Assembly: GCA_035604595.1 (NCBI GenBank)
Contig: DATNIE010000006.1
Coordinates: forward strand, 1 to 63,819
DNA length: 63,819 nt
Source of the DNA: CAIKZZ01 sp035604595
GTDB lineage: Bacteria > Pseudomonadota > Gammaproteobacteria > Steroidobacterales > Steroidobacteraceae
Direction of reading: 5' to 3'
The notes under the pieces are model-generated. The model was given only the letters and a program-made list of their open reading frames with translations, was not told where the DNA came from and ran no database searches. Below, one piece after another: positions 35,182 through 43,687 of the stretch (positions are counted from its first letter, which is position 1; each line of letters starts with the position of its first letter). The position numbers and the translations under genes are program-made.

Positions 35182-36459
35182 GTGGCGACGCCTGCTGACG
35201 CAGGCGGTCGCGCGCGCCGGCTCGGCCGCGCGCTCACCTGGCTGCTGCTGCTGACCGGCGGCGGCGGCGCGGCGTACGGCGCGGTCAGCGCGCTGTCGAT
35301 CGAGCACCCATGGTCACGGGCGACGCCGCCTGGCGTCACGGTTGCAGCCGGTTACCTCGAGGTCCGAAACCTCGGCGGTCCCGATCTGCTGACCGGGGCC
35401 AGCTCGCCGCTTGCCGAACGCGTCGAGTTCCACGAATCGCGCGTCGAGGGCGGCATCGCGCGGATGCGGCCGGTGGACTCGCTGCCGGTAGCGGCGGGCG
35501 CGCGCCTCGTGTTCGCTCCAGGCGGGCTTCACCTGATGCTGCTCGGGCTCAGGGCCCCGCTGACGGCGGGGCTGCGCGTGCCTCTGGTCCTCAGCTTCGC
35601 GACGGCCGGCGCCGTCGCAACCGAACTGGTGGTCGACGGGAGCGCGGCGCCCGCCGAGGCGCCTGCGGCCGGGCCGCGCCGGATCGTCACGCTGACGCCC
35701 CACCTGACGGAGCTGGTCTACGCCGCGGGGGCCGGCGATCGCCTCGTCGGCACCGTCGATACCAGCGACTACCCGCCCGCGGCGCGGGCCGTGCCGCGGA
35801 TCGGCGATGTGACGCACATCGATGCCGAGCGGCTGCTGGCGCTGCGGCCGGACCTCGTGCTGATCTGGGGCGACGGCTCGCCGGCGGAGCAGCACGCGCT
35901 CCTAAAGCGCCTCGCGCTCCCTGTGCTCAGCCTCGAGCAGCACTCGCTCGCGGACGTGCCGGCGACTCTCGAGCGGCTGGGACGGGTGCTCGGAACGGAG
36001 CCGGTCGCCACCGCCGCGGCCGCGAGGCTGCGCGCCCAGATCGCCGGCCTCGCGGCGCGCTACCAGAATGCGCCGCGACTCAAGGTGTTCTACCAGGTGT
36101 GGGGCACGCCGCTGTTCACGCTCGGCGGGCGGCACGTGGCCACCGAGATGCTGCGCATCTGCGGCGCCGAGAACATCTTCGCCGATCAGGCGCGCAGCTC
36201 GTTCATGGTCGACGAGGAGTCCGTGTACGCGCGCGACCCGGATGTGATCGCACTCGCCGGCACCGAGGCCGAGTCGGCCGAATGGCTGACGCGCTGGCGG
36301 GGGCGCGCGCCGCTGAGAGCGGTCGCCACCGGGGCGGTGATTGCGCTGGATCCGGACCTCACGAACCGCATGGGGCCGAGAATCGGTGCCGGGACCGAAG
36401 CGCTGTGCGAGAAACTCGCCGACATCCGCCGGCGTGTGCCGCCGTCCGTCAGGCGTTGA
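35182..36459 (+). CDS. PCuAC copper-chaperone domain fused to BtuF-like binding protein
   Basis: A 425-aa exported protein with a GTG start. Residues 12-37 are a signal peptide or membrane anchor. Residues about 38-142 are a PCuAC domain with the exact copper motif H-x10-M-x21-H-x-M: His84, Met95, His117, Met119. Residues about 166-415 match the periplasmic BtuF/TroA-type fold (RRIVTLTPHLTELVYAAGAGDRLVGT, then LRPDLVLIWG, then CGAENIFAD). Single-domain PCuAC proteins deliver Cu(I) to cytochrome oxidase; BtuF binds cobalamin. The two-domain architecture is unusual. No permease or ATPase gene is adjacent. It overlaps the opposed CobC-like gene by 11 bp. Confidence 0.88.
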   Translation: MATPADAGGRARRLGRALTWLLLLTGGGGAAYGAVSALSIEHPWSRATPPGVTVAAGYLEVRNLGGPDLLTGASSPLAERVEFHESRVEGGIARMRPVDSLPVAAGARLVFAPGGLHLMLLGLRAPLTAGLRVPLVLSFATAGAVATELVVDGSAAPAEAPAAGPRRIVTLTPHLTELVYAAGAGDRLVGTVDTSDYPPAARAVPRIGDVTHIDAERLLALRPDLVLIWGDGSPAEQHALLKRLALPVLSLEQHSLADVPATLERLGRVLGTEPVATAAAARLRAQIAGLAARYQNAPRLKVFYQVWGTPLFTLGGRHVATEMLRICGAENIFADQARSSFMVDEESVYARDPDVIALAGTEAESAEWLTRWRGRAPLRAVATGAVIALDPDLTNRMGPRIGAGTEALCEKLADIRRRVPPSVRR

Positions 36460-37009
36460 GGACCTCGAGCCGCCACGTCCGGTCCTGGCCCGCGAGCCGG
36501 GTCACGCGCCCGAACCCTATATCGAATCGTCCGCCGGCTGCCGGCGGGAGCCCCAAGCAGCGGACCAAGAGGCTGCGGATGGGACCGGCGTGCGTCACGA
36601 CTGCGATCCGTGCGGCCGGCGGGCCGAGGTCCGCCAGAAACGCATCGATCCGGGCCAGCAGGTCGCGATAGCACTCCCCGCCCGGTGGGGCCCGATCGAG
36701 GTAGTCGACGGCGACCGACTCGGCGGCGGCGCCGATGTCGCTCCACAGCCGGCCCTCCCACTCGCCGAAATTCAACTCGAGCAGGCGCGGGTCGACCTCG
36801 GGTGTCAGGCGGTGAGTGACCGCGAGGCGTGCGGCGAGCGCGCGGCAGCGTCGCGACGGACTCGTGTACAGGCGGTCGGGGCGCGCGAGCACCCGGCGCA
36901 GGCGCTCGACGTGTGCCTCCCAGCCTGCCGCGCACTCGACGTCCAGCTGGCCGATGCAGGCGTCCTCCGGGGCGGCCGGACGCGGATGGCGGATCAGCGT
37001 CAGTTCCAT
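36449..37009 (-). CDS. Histidine phosphatase, CobC-like (probable alpha-ribazole phosphatase)
   Basis: A 186-aa protein of the histidine phosphatase superfamily. The start MELTLIRHPRPAAPE carries the catalytic RH motif, with TSPSRRC, NFGEWEGRLW and VTHAGPIRSLL completing the active site. The N-terminal RHPRPA form resembles CobC, which dephosphorylates alpha-ribazole phosphate in cobalamin nucleotide-loop assembly. This assignment is by resemblance only. The longer reading to 37123 lacks family similarity. It is convergent with, and overlaps, the PCuAC-BtuF fusion gene. Confidence 0.75.
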   Translation of the reverse strand: MELTLIRHPRPAAPEDACIGQLDVECAAGWEAHVERLRRVLARPDRLYTSPSRRCRALAARLAVTHRLTPEVDPRLLELNFGEWEGRLWSDIGAAAESVAVDYLDRAPPGGECYRDLLARIDAFLADLGPPAARIAVVTHAGPIRSLLVRCLGLPPAAGGRFDIGFGRVTRLAGQDRTWRLEVLNA

Positions 37010-37220
37010 CTCGCTCCCGGTGTTGCTGACTCCCGGCGCGGCACGCCCGTCACGGGCGAGTTCGACCGCGGCGAGCGGCCGACGCGGCCTCGTCTGTGGC
37101 CACCGCGTCCGGCATGAAGCCACCTTAACAGCCGCGCCGATCCGCCCGCCAGATTGCTTGCAGGGGCGATGCCCGGGTGTGAGACTTCCGGGCCTCGCTT
37201 AGCTACCGACGGACCTCCCC

Positions 37221-38852
37221 ATGCCGCGTCGTCGCCTCTGCCTTGCCGCCCTGCTCGGGTGCTTCCCGCTCGCTGGGCTCGCCGTGCCGCCCGCCGCCGA
37301 CAAGCCCCCGGAGGCCGCGGCGAGCGAGCCGGAGATCCCGCGGCACCTGAAGGACGAGGCCTCGCACACCGCGGGCACGCTGACGATTGCCGGCAAAGTG
37401 CTCCCCTACGCGGCCGAGGCCGGAATCCTGGTCGTGCACGTCAAGGATCCGATGGACAGCGACCCGCCGCCGCCGGATGACAAGGCCAAGGCGGCGGCGG
37501 TCGAACCCGAGGCCGGCATGTCCTACGTCGCCTATTTCCTAGGCAAGGAGCCGACGACGACGCGGCCGATCACCTTCGTGTTCAACGGCGGTCCCGGGTC
37601 CTCGACCATCTGGCTGCACATGGGCGCGTTCGGACCGAAGCGCGTCATGACACCCGGCGACGCCCACATGCCGGCGGCGCCGTACCGGATCATCGACAAC
37701 GCATCCTCGCTGCTGCCGGAATCCGACCTCGTGTTCGTCGACGCCCCCGGCACCGGCTTCGGCCACCTGCGTGGCACCGACAAGGAGAAGGCGTTCTGGG
37801 GCGTCGATCCGGATGCCCACGCCTTCGCGAACTTCATCGCCGAGTTCCTGTCGCGCCACGGACGGTGGAACTCGCCGAAGTACCTGTTCGGCGAGAGCTA
37901 CGGCACGACCCGGGCGGCGACGCTTGCGTACGTGCTGCAGCAGGAGAAGGGGATCGACCTCAACGGCGTGATGCTGCTGTCGCAGATCCTCGCGTTCGAC
38001 AACAGCGTCGACCGCGCGGACGTCAATCCAAGCGTCGACCAGCCCTACGCGCTCGCCCTCCCGACCTACGCGGCCACCGCCTGGTACCACAAGAAGCTGC
38101 CCGCCGAGCCGGCCGCGCTCGAGCCGTTTCTCGCCGAGGTCGAACAGTTCGCGCTCGGCGAGTATCTGACCGCGCTCGCCGCGGGCTCGACGCTGCCTCC
38201 CGAGCGCCGCGCCGCGATCGTCGCCAAGCTCCACGCCTACACCGGGCTCCCCGCCGACTATCTCGAGCGGGCGGACCTCAGGATTAACGGCGGCGTGTTC
38301 GAGCAGCACGTGCTCGGCACTCAGACCGCCGGCCGGCTCGACACGCGCTTTGCAGGCCCGACGATCGACCCGCTCGGCAAGGAGGCGGGCTACGACCCGC
38401 AGGCGGCCGCGATCACCTCGGCGTATGTCTCGGCGTTCAACGACTACGTGCGCCGCGAGCTCAAGTTCGGCGACGGCAAGACGTTCAAGCAGAATAACTA
38501 CGCCAGCATCCAGCCGGCCTGGGTCGCGCAGCACCAGCCTCCCGGCGCGCACATGAAGGTGCGCGGCGCGACCAACGTGCTGCCGGACCTCGCCTTCGCG
38601 ATGAAGGCGAACCCGCAGCTGAAAGTGCAGATGCACGGCGGCTACTACGACCTTGCGACGCCGTATTTTGCGGCCGAGTTCGAGCTCTGGCACCTGCCGG
38701 TGCCGGCCGAGATCGCGAGAAACATCGAAGTCAAGCTGTACGCGTCGGGGCACATGGTGTACGCCCACGAGCCCTCGATGATCGCGCTGCACGCCAATTG
38801 CGCGGATTTCATCCGCCGCACGCGCGGGCCGACGGACGCCGCCGCGCGCTGA
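37221..38852 (+). CDS. Secreted serine carboxypeptidase-like protein (S10 family)
   Basis: A 543-aa exported protein with a signal peptide (residues 1-22, ending near GLA). The S10 alpha/beta-hydrolase signatures are present: the oxyanion motif NGGPGSS (122-128), catalytic Ser226 in GESYG, a later Asp (GGYYDLATP) and His (SGHMVYAHEP). S10 enzymes remove C-terminal residues and work best at acid pH. Its TGA shares a base with the holA ATG, so it is coupled to the downstream housekeeping operon. Confidence 0.9.
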   Translation: MPRRRLCLAALLGCFPLAGLAVPPAADKPPEAAASEPEIPRHLKDEASHTAGTLTIAGKVLPYAAEAGILVVHVKDPMDSDPPPPDDKAKAAAVEPEAGMSYVAYFLGKEPTTTRPITFVFNGGPGSSTIWLHMGAFGPKRVMTPGDAHMPAAPYRIIDNASSLLPESDLVFVDAPGTGFGHLRGTDKEKAFWGVDPDAHAFANFIAEFLSRHGRWNSPKYLFGESYGTTRAATLAYVLQQEKGIDLNGVMLLSQILAFDNSVDRADVNPSVDQPYALALPTYAATAWYHKKLPAEPAALEPFLAEVEQFALGEYLTALAAGSTLPPERRAAIVAKLHAYTGLPADYLERADLRINGGVFEQHVLGTQTAGRLDTRFAGPTIDPLGKEAGYDPQAAAITSAYVSAFNDYVRRELKFGDGKTFKQNNYASIQPAWVAQHQPPGAHMKVRGATNVLPDLAFAMKANPQLKVQMHGGYYDLATPYFAAEFELWHLPVPAEIARNIEVKLYASGHMVYAHEPSMIALHANCADFIRRTRGPTDAAAR

Positions 38853-39859
38853 TGCGCCTCGTCCCGGAGACGCTGGCGCGCGCGCTCGAGCAGGATCTGT
38901 CGCCGGCTTGGCTCGTCGCGGGGGATGAGCCGCTGCTGGTCGGTGAGGCTGCCGATGCGATCCGCAGCAGGGCGCGCGCGCTCGGCTACACGGGCCGCGA
39001 CGTGCTGTTCGTCGAGCGGGGCTTCGACTGGGACGTGCTGCAGGGCGAGCTCAGGTCGCTGTCGCTGTTCGCCGAACGCCGGATCATCGAGCTGCGCATG
39101 CCGCAGGCGAAACCGGGAGCGGAGGGATCGCGCGTGCTGGTGGCCGCGCTCGCCGACTGCTCTGCCGACGCGCTGCTGTTGCTCATCACGGACAAGATCG
39201 AGTGGGCCGACCGCTCGAGTGCGTGGGTCAAGGCCTTCGAGACCCACGGCAGCTGCGTGGACGCCGAGCAGCTGCTCCCGGAGCAGCTGCCCGCCTGGAT
39301 CGGGGCGCGCATGCGCCGCGCCGGGCTCGTGCCGGATGATGACGCCGTCGAACTGCTCGCCGAGCGTTGCGAAGGGAATCTGGTCGCGGCCCACCAGCAG
39401 ATCGAGCGGCTCGCGCTGCTCGCAGGCCCCGGCGCGGTCACCGTCGAGACGGTGGCGGACTCGGTCGCGATGAGCGCCCGCTACCACGTCTTCCAGCTGA
39501 GCGAGGCGCTGCTGGCGGGCGAGGCGGCACGGGTGCTCAGGATCATCGACGGACTGGCCGCCGAAGGGGAGGAGCCGACCCTCGTGCTGTGGTGCATCGC
39601 CGAGGAACTGCGCTCCATCCTGCAATGGTCAGCCCAGCCGCGCGGCGCGGCCCGACGGCTGTTGCGCGGCGGCCGCCGGCGCCAGGAGCTGCTGCGGTCC
39701 GCTCATGCACGGGTGCCGCGCGAGCGGGCCTGGGAACTGCTGGGCGCCGCTGCGCGGATCGACGCGCTGATCAAGGGTCCGCGCAAGGACGAGGCGTGGA
39801 GCGCGCTGGCGAGAGTCGCCACGGAGCTTTGCATCGCGGCGGGAATTCGGGCAAGTTGA
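38852..39859 (+). CDS. holA: DNA polymerase III subunit delta
   Basis: The delta subunit opens the beta clamp within the clamp loader. The 335-aa protein begins MRLVPETLARALEQDLSPAWLVAGDEPLL, and the SLFAERRIIELRMPQ and ISARYHVFQL-like segments fit HolA. The ATG overlaps the preceding stop (TGATG), fixing the start; the upstream in-frame reading from 38798 is discarded. nadD follows after 6 bp. Confidence 0.93.
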   Translation: MRLVPETLARALEQDLSPAWLVAGDEPLLVGEAADAIRSRARALGYTGRDVLFVERGFDWDVLQGELRSLSLFAERRIIELRMPQAKPGAEGSRVLVAALADCSADALLLLITDKIEWADRSSAWVKAFETHGSCVDAEQLLPEQLPAWIGARMRRAGLVPDDDAVELLAERCEGNLVAAHQQIERLALLAGPGAVTVETVADSVAMSARYHVFQLSEALLAGEAARVLRIIDGLAAEGEEPTLVLWCIAEELRSILQWSAQPRGAARRLLRGGRRRQELLRSAHARVPRERAWELLGAAARIDALIKGPRKDEAWSALARVATELCIAAGIRAS

Positions 39860-39865
39860 GCGCAG

Positions 39866-40576
39866 ATGGCGACATCCCGACCAAGCGCACCGTCCGCGGC
39901 GGGCGCACCGGCCCGCCCAGCGACGGGGCCGATGGGTATCTTCGGCGGTACCTTCGATCCGATCCACTATGGCCATCTGCGCACCGCCTTCGAGCTGCTG
40001 CAGGCGCTGAAGCTTCCGGAGATGCGGTTCATGCCGGCAGGCAACCCGCCGCATCGCGAGCACACCATCGCCAGCAACGAGCTGCGTCTTGAGATGGTGC
40101 GCGTCGCGACCATGGGCGAGCCGGGATTCACGGTCGATGACCGCGAGATGCACAAGGCGGGCCCGTCGTACTCGGTCGAGACGCTCGGTGAACTGCGTGG
40201 CGAGTACCCGTCGCGCCCGCTGTGCCTCATCGTCGGCATGGATGCGTTCCTCGGCCTTCCTCGGTGGCACCAGTGGCGCGACCTGCTCTCGCTCGCCCAT
40301 CTGGTGGTCGCGCATCGGCCGGGGTGGCGCGCGCCCACCATGGGGCCGCTCGGCGAGATGCTGGTCGACCGTGGCACGGGCTCCGTGCCCGACCTTCACG
40401 ACTCCGTCGCCGGGCGCATATACATTCACGCCGTGACCCAGCTCGAGATCTCGGCAACCGGGGTCCGCAATCTGATCGGTGCCGGGCGCGACCCGCGCTA
40501 CCTGATGCCGGACGGCGTGCGCCGGATCATTCACGACTCGGGCTGTTATGCCCGGAAGGACGAAGCAAACGGATGA
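39866..40576 (+). CDS. nadD: Nicotinate-nucleotide adenylyltransferase
   Basis: NadD makes deamido-NAD from nicotinate mononucleotide and ATP. The 236-aa reading has the nucleotidyltransferase motif GGTFDPIHYGHL (27-38) and the C-terminal ISATGVRNLI loop. The first roughly 20 residues (Ala/Pro/Ser) are not conserved; ATG 39932 (MGIFGGTF) would give a more usual N-terminus. The stop overlaps the rsfS ATG (ATGA). Confidence 0.94.
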   Translation: MATSRPSAPSAAGAPARPATGPMGIFGGTFDPIHYGHLRTAFELLQALKLPEMRFMPAGNPPHREHTIASNELRLEMVRVATMGEPGFTVDDREMHKAGPSYSVETLGELRGEYPSRPLCLIVGMDAFLGLPRWHQWRDLLSLAHLVVAHRPGWRAPTMGPLGEMLVDRGTGSVPDLHDSVAGRIYIHAVTQLEISATGVRNLIGAGRDPRYLMPDGVRRIIHDSGCYARKDEANG

Positions 40577-41049
40577 CCGCCAGAAAAACCCCCAGGAATC
40601 CCTCCAGGAATCCCGCCCGCTCGGCCGCCCCCGTCGCCGCCGCTCACACGCCGCCCCGGCCGGGGCGAGCCGGCAGAGGCAAGGCACGCAGTCGCGACTC
40701 CTCCCAGGCGCCGGCTCTCGCGGAGCTCGTGACGGCGGCGCTCGGTGATCTGAAGGCCCAGAACGTCGCGGTGCTCGATGTACGCGAGCTGACGGACGTG
40801 ACCGACACCATCGTGATTGCCTCTGGCACGTCCGACCGTCACGTGAAGTCGCTCGCCGGGCGCGTGGTCGAGCGCGCCAAGCAGGCGGGTTTCCGCTCGC
40901 TCGGGGTCGAGGGTGAGCGCGAAGGGGAATGGGTGCTCGTGGACCTCAGGGATGTGATCGTGCACGTGATGCTGCCGCGCGTCCGCGAGTTCTACGCCCT
41001 CGAGAAGCTGTGGGGCGTGCGCTTGGTGGAGCGCGCGGCCCCGGCCTGA
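40573..41049 (+). CDS. rsfS: Ribosomal silencing factor RsfS with basic N-terminal extension
   Basis: RsfS binds L14 and blocks 50S-30S joining in starvation. The 158-aa reading contains the full domain from about residue 48 (LAELVTAALGDLKAQNVAVLDV, then DTIVIASGTSDRHVKSLA and the WVLVDLRDVIVHVM motif). It is preceded by about 45 Arg/Pro/Ala-rich residues; E. coli RsfS is only 105 aa. The ATG is supported by the overlap with the nadD stop, but internal GTG starts near residue 50 cannot be excluded. Confidence 0.92.
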   Translation: MTARKTPRNPSRNPARSAAPVAAAHTPPRPGRAGRGKARSRDSSQAPALAELVTAALGDLKAQNVAVLDVRELTDVTDTIVIASGTSDRHVKSLAGRVVERAKQAGFRSLGVEGEREGEWVLVDLRDVIVHVMLPRVREFYALEKLWGVRLVERAAPA

Positions 41050-41058
41050 GGGTCCCGC

Positions 41059-41529
41059 GTGCGCGTGCGGGTGGTGGCCGCCGGAACGCGACTGCCGGCG
41101 TGGATCGGCGCAGGCTTCACAGACTATGCACGGCGCATGCCGCCCGAATCGCCGCTCGAGCTCGCGGAGATCGCCGTCGAGCGGCGCAGCGGCCGGGGCG
41201 ATGCGACCCGGGCGATGCGGGCGGAGGGCGAGCGAATGCTCGAGCGCGTGACGCCGCGGAGCTGGGTCGTGGCCCTCGAGGTGACCGGGCGCGCCCTCGA
41301 CACCCCCGGCCTCGCGAGCTGGTGGGCCGGGCGGCTCAACGACGGGCGTGACCTCGTGTTCCTGATCGGTGGACCGGACGGACTCGCCGCCGAGTGCCTG
41401 CGCCGGGCTGACGAGCGCCTGTCGCTGTCGCCGTTGACGTTCCCGCACGCGATCGTCCGCATCCTGCTCGCCGAGCAGCTGTACCGCGCCGCGAGCCTGC
41501 TCAAGGGCCATCCCTACCACCGCGCGTAA
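41059..41529 (+). CDS. rlmH: 23S rRNA (pseudouridine1915-N3)-methyltransferase
   Basis: RlmH is a SPOUT methyltransferase acting on 23S rRNA helix 69 in assembled ribosomes. The 156-aa protein has a GTG start, the VVALEVTGRALDTPGLASW segment, the knot FLIGGPDGL and the C-terminal LSLSPLTFPHAIVRILLAEQ signature. It lies 9 bp after rsfS, a conserved pair. Confidence 0.95.
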   Translation: MRVRVVAAGTRLPAWIGAGFTDYARRMPPESPLELAEIAVERRSGRGDATRAMRAEGERMLERVTPRSWVVALEVTGRALDTPGLASWWAGRLNDGRDLVFLIGGPDGLAAECLRRADERLSLSPLTFPHAIVRILLAEQLYRAASLLKGHPYHRA

Positions 41530-41618
41530 GCCGCGGAATTTGTGGTGGATTACCTGCGCCGCGCCGCGGGTCCCGCTATGCTGCACGGATCCTGATCACC
41601 TTTGGTGCGCGCCACCCC

Positions 41619-42215
41619 ATGGCCCTCCACGACTCGATTACGCTCGCCTCGGCCTCCCCCCGCCGCCAGGCGCTGCTGCGCCAGATCGCCGTGCCTCACG
41701 GCGTCCTGCCGACGCATGTGGACGAGTCCCGCGGGCCCGGCGAGCCGCCCGCCGGCTACGTCGTGCGGCTCGCCGGCGCCAAGGCCGAGGCCGCCTGGCG
41801 GGCCGACTCGCGCCGGCCGGTGCTCGCCGCGGACACCGCGGTCGTGCTCGGCCCGGAACTCTTCGGCAAGCCGCATGATCTGACTGACTGCCTGAGGATG
41901 CTGGGCGCCCTGTCCGGCGCGACCCACCAGGTCATGACGGCCGTCGCGGTCCGGGACGCGGTCGGCCTTACCACCGCCCTGTCGGTCAGCGAGGTGACAT
42001 TTCGCGCGTTGACCCGGGCGGAGTGCACGCTGTATTGGGCGACCGGCGAGCCGGTCGGCAAGGCGGGTGGCTACGCCATCCAGGGCCGCGCCGCGACGTT
42101 CATCTCGCGGCTCGCCGGCAGCTACTCAGGCGTCATGGGTCTGCCGCTCGCGGAGACCGCGACGCTGCTGGCGGCGGCGGGAGTGCGCATGTGGAACACG
42201 CAGGAGGCCGCGTGA
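41619..42215 (+). CDS. maf: Maf-family nucleoside triphosphate pyrophosphatase
   Basis: A house-cleaning pyrophosphatase that hydrolyses dTTP/UTP or modified pyrimidine triphosphates in this subgroup. The 198-aa protein has the LASASPRRQALL phosphate-binding start, the VLAADTAVVL motif, the GKPHDLTDCLRMLGALSG segment and a C-terminal GLPLAETATLL. The stop overlaps the rng GTG (GTGA). Confidence 0.93.
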   Translation: MALHDSITLASASPRRQALLRQIAVPHGVLPTHVDESRGPGEPPAGYVVRLAGAKAEAAWRADSRRPVLAADTAVVLGPELFGKPHDLTDCLRMLGALSGATHQVMTAVAVRDAVGLTTALSVSEVTFRALTRAECTLYWATGEPVGKAGGYAIQGRAATFISRLAGSYSGVMGLPLAETATLLAAAGVRMWNTQEAA

Positions 42216-43681
42216 CGGCTGAGATTCTGGTCAACGTCACGCCGCGCGAGAGCCGCGCAGTGTTCCTCGAGAACGGCGTACTGCAGGAAGTGCACATCGA
42301 GCGCGCCAACCGACTCGGCATCACGAGCAACATCTACAAGGGCCGCGTGTCGCGCGTGCTGCCCGGCATGCAGGCGGCCTTCATCGACATCGGGCTCGCG
42401 CGGACCGCGTTCCTGCACGTCTCGGACATTGCCCGGCGCGATGACGTCGGCGTCGAGTTCGAGGCGCCGCCGACGGACGACGTCCGCGCTGCGGTGGCGG
42501 AGGGCGACGAGCTGCTGGTGCAGGTGCTCAAGGATCCGCTCGGCACCAAGGGTGCGCGCCTGACGACCTTCATCACGCTGCCATCTCGGTTCTTGGTGTA
42601 CATGCCTCAGGGCCACGGCGTGGGCGTGTCGACGCGCATCGAGGAGGAGGCAGAGCGCGCGCGGCTGCGGACGCTCGTCGAGACGTTCATGGCGGGCCAG
42701 CACGCCGGCGGCTACATCGTCCGCACGGTCGCCGAGGGCGTGGCGCCCGAGGCGCTCAGCGCCGACATGCTGTTCCTGCAGCGCCTCTGGGAGGTGGTCA
42801 GCGAGGCCGGCTTTCGCGCGCCGACCGGACAGCTGGTGCACGAGGATCTGCCGTTGCACGTGCGCGTGCTGCGCGACCTTTTAGGTCAGGACGTCGAGCG
42901 CGTGCTGGTGGATGCACCGGCGGCATTCGCGCGGATGGTCGATTTCTCGCGTACCTTCATGCCCGAGAGCTTGCCCAAGATCGAGCTCTACCAGGGCAAT
43001 CGGCCGATCCTCGACCTGTACGGGGTCGAGGACGAGATCCAGAAGGCGCTCGAGCGCAAGGTGCCGCTGAAGTCGGGCGGTTACCTGATCATCGACCAGA
43101 CCGAGGCGATGACGACGATCGACGTCAACACCGGCGCCTTCGTCGGTCACCGCAACCTCGAGGACACGATCTTTCGCACCAACCTCGAGGCGGCGGTGGC
43201 GATCGCGAGGCAACTGAGGCTTCGCAACCTCGGCGGCATCATCATCATCGACTTCATCGACATGCAAGATGAGGACCACCGGCGCCAGGTGCTGCAGGCC
43301 CTCGACAAGAGCCTCGTGACCGATCATGCCCGCACGCACATCTCCTCTGTGTCACCGCTCGGCCTAGTCGAGATGACGCGCAAGCGCACGCGCGAGAGCC
43401 TCGAGCACCTGTTGTGCCGGCCGTGTCCGACCTGCGAGGGACGACGCTACGTGAAGACGCCGGAGACTGTGGCCTACGAGATATTCCGCGAGGTCCTGCG
43501 GCAGGCCCGGCAGTTCGAGGTGCAGGGCCTGATGGTGCTGGCGCACCAGGACGTGATCGAGCTGCTGCTCGATGAGGAGTCGGGCGCCCTCGGCGAGCTC
43601 GAGGTCGTGATCGGCAAGCCCATCCGGCTGCAGACCGAGACTCTGTACGCCCAGGACCAGTACGACGTGGTGCTCGTGTAG
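42212..43681 (+). CDS. rng: Ribonuclease G
   Basis: RNase G matures the 16S rRNA 5' end and degrades selected mRNAs. The GTG start gives 489 aa, the E. coli length. An S1 domain (about 38-118) is followed by the RNase E/G catalytic core with TTIDVNTGAFVG and the IIIIDFIDM strand. The zinc-link cysteines are in CRPCPTCEG. It is coupled to maf and 6 bp from yhdP. Confidence 0.96.
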   Translation: MTAEILVNVTPRESRAVFLENGVLQEVHIERANRLGITSNIYKGRVSRVLPGMQAAFIDIGLARTAFLHVSDIARRDDVGVEFEAPPTDDVRAAVAEGDELLVQVLKDPLGTKGARLTTFITLPSRFLVYMPQGHGVGVSTRIEEEAERARLRTLVETFMAGQHAGGYIVRTVAEGVAPEALSADMLFLQRLWEVVSEAGFRAPTGQLVHEDLPLHVRVLRDLLGQDVERVLVDAPAAFARMVDFSRTFMPESLPKIELYQGNRPILDLYGVEDEIQKALERKVPLKSGGYLIIDQTEAMTTIDVNTGAFVGHRNLEDTIFRTNLEAAVAIARQLRLRNLGGIIIIDFIDMQDEDHRRQVLQALDKSLVTDHARTHISSVSPLGLVEMTRKRTRESLEHLLCRPCPTCEGRRYVKTPETVAYEIFREVLRQARQFEVQGLMVLAHQDVIELLLDEESGALGELEVVIGKPIRLQTETLYAQDQYDVVLV

Positions 43682-43687
43682 GTCGCC

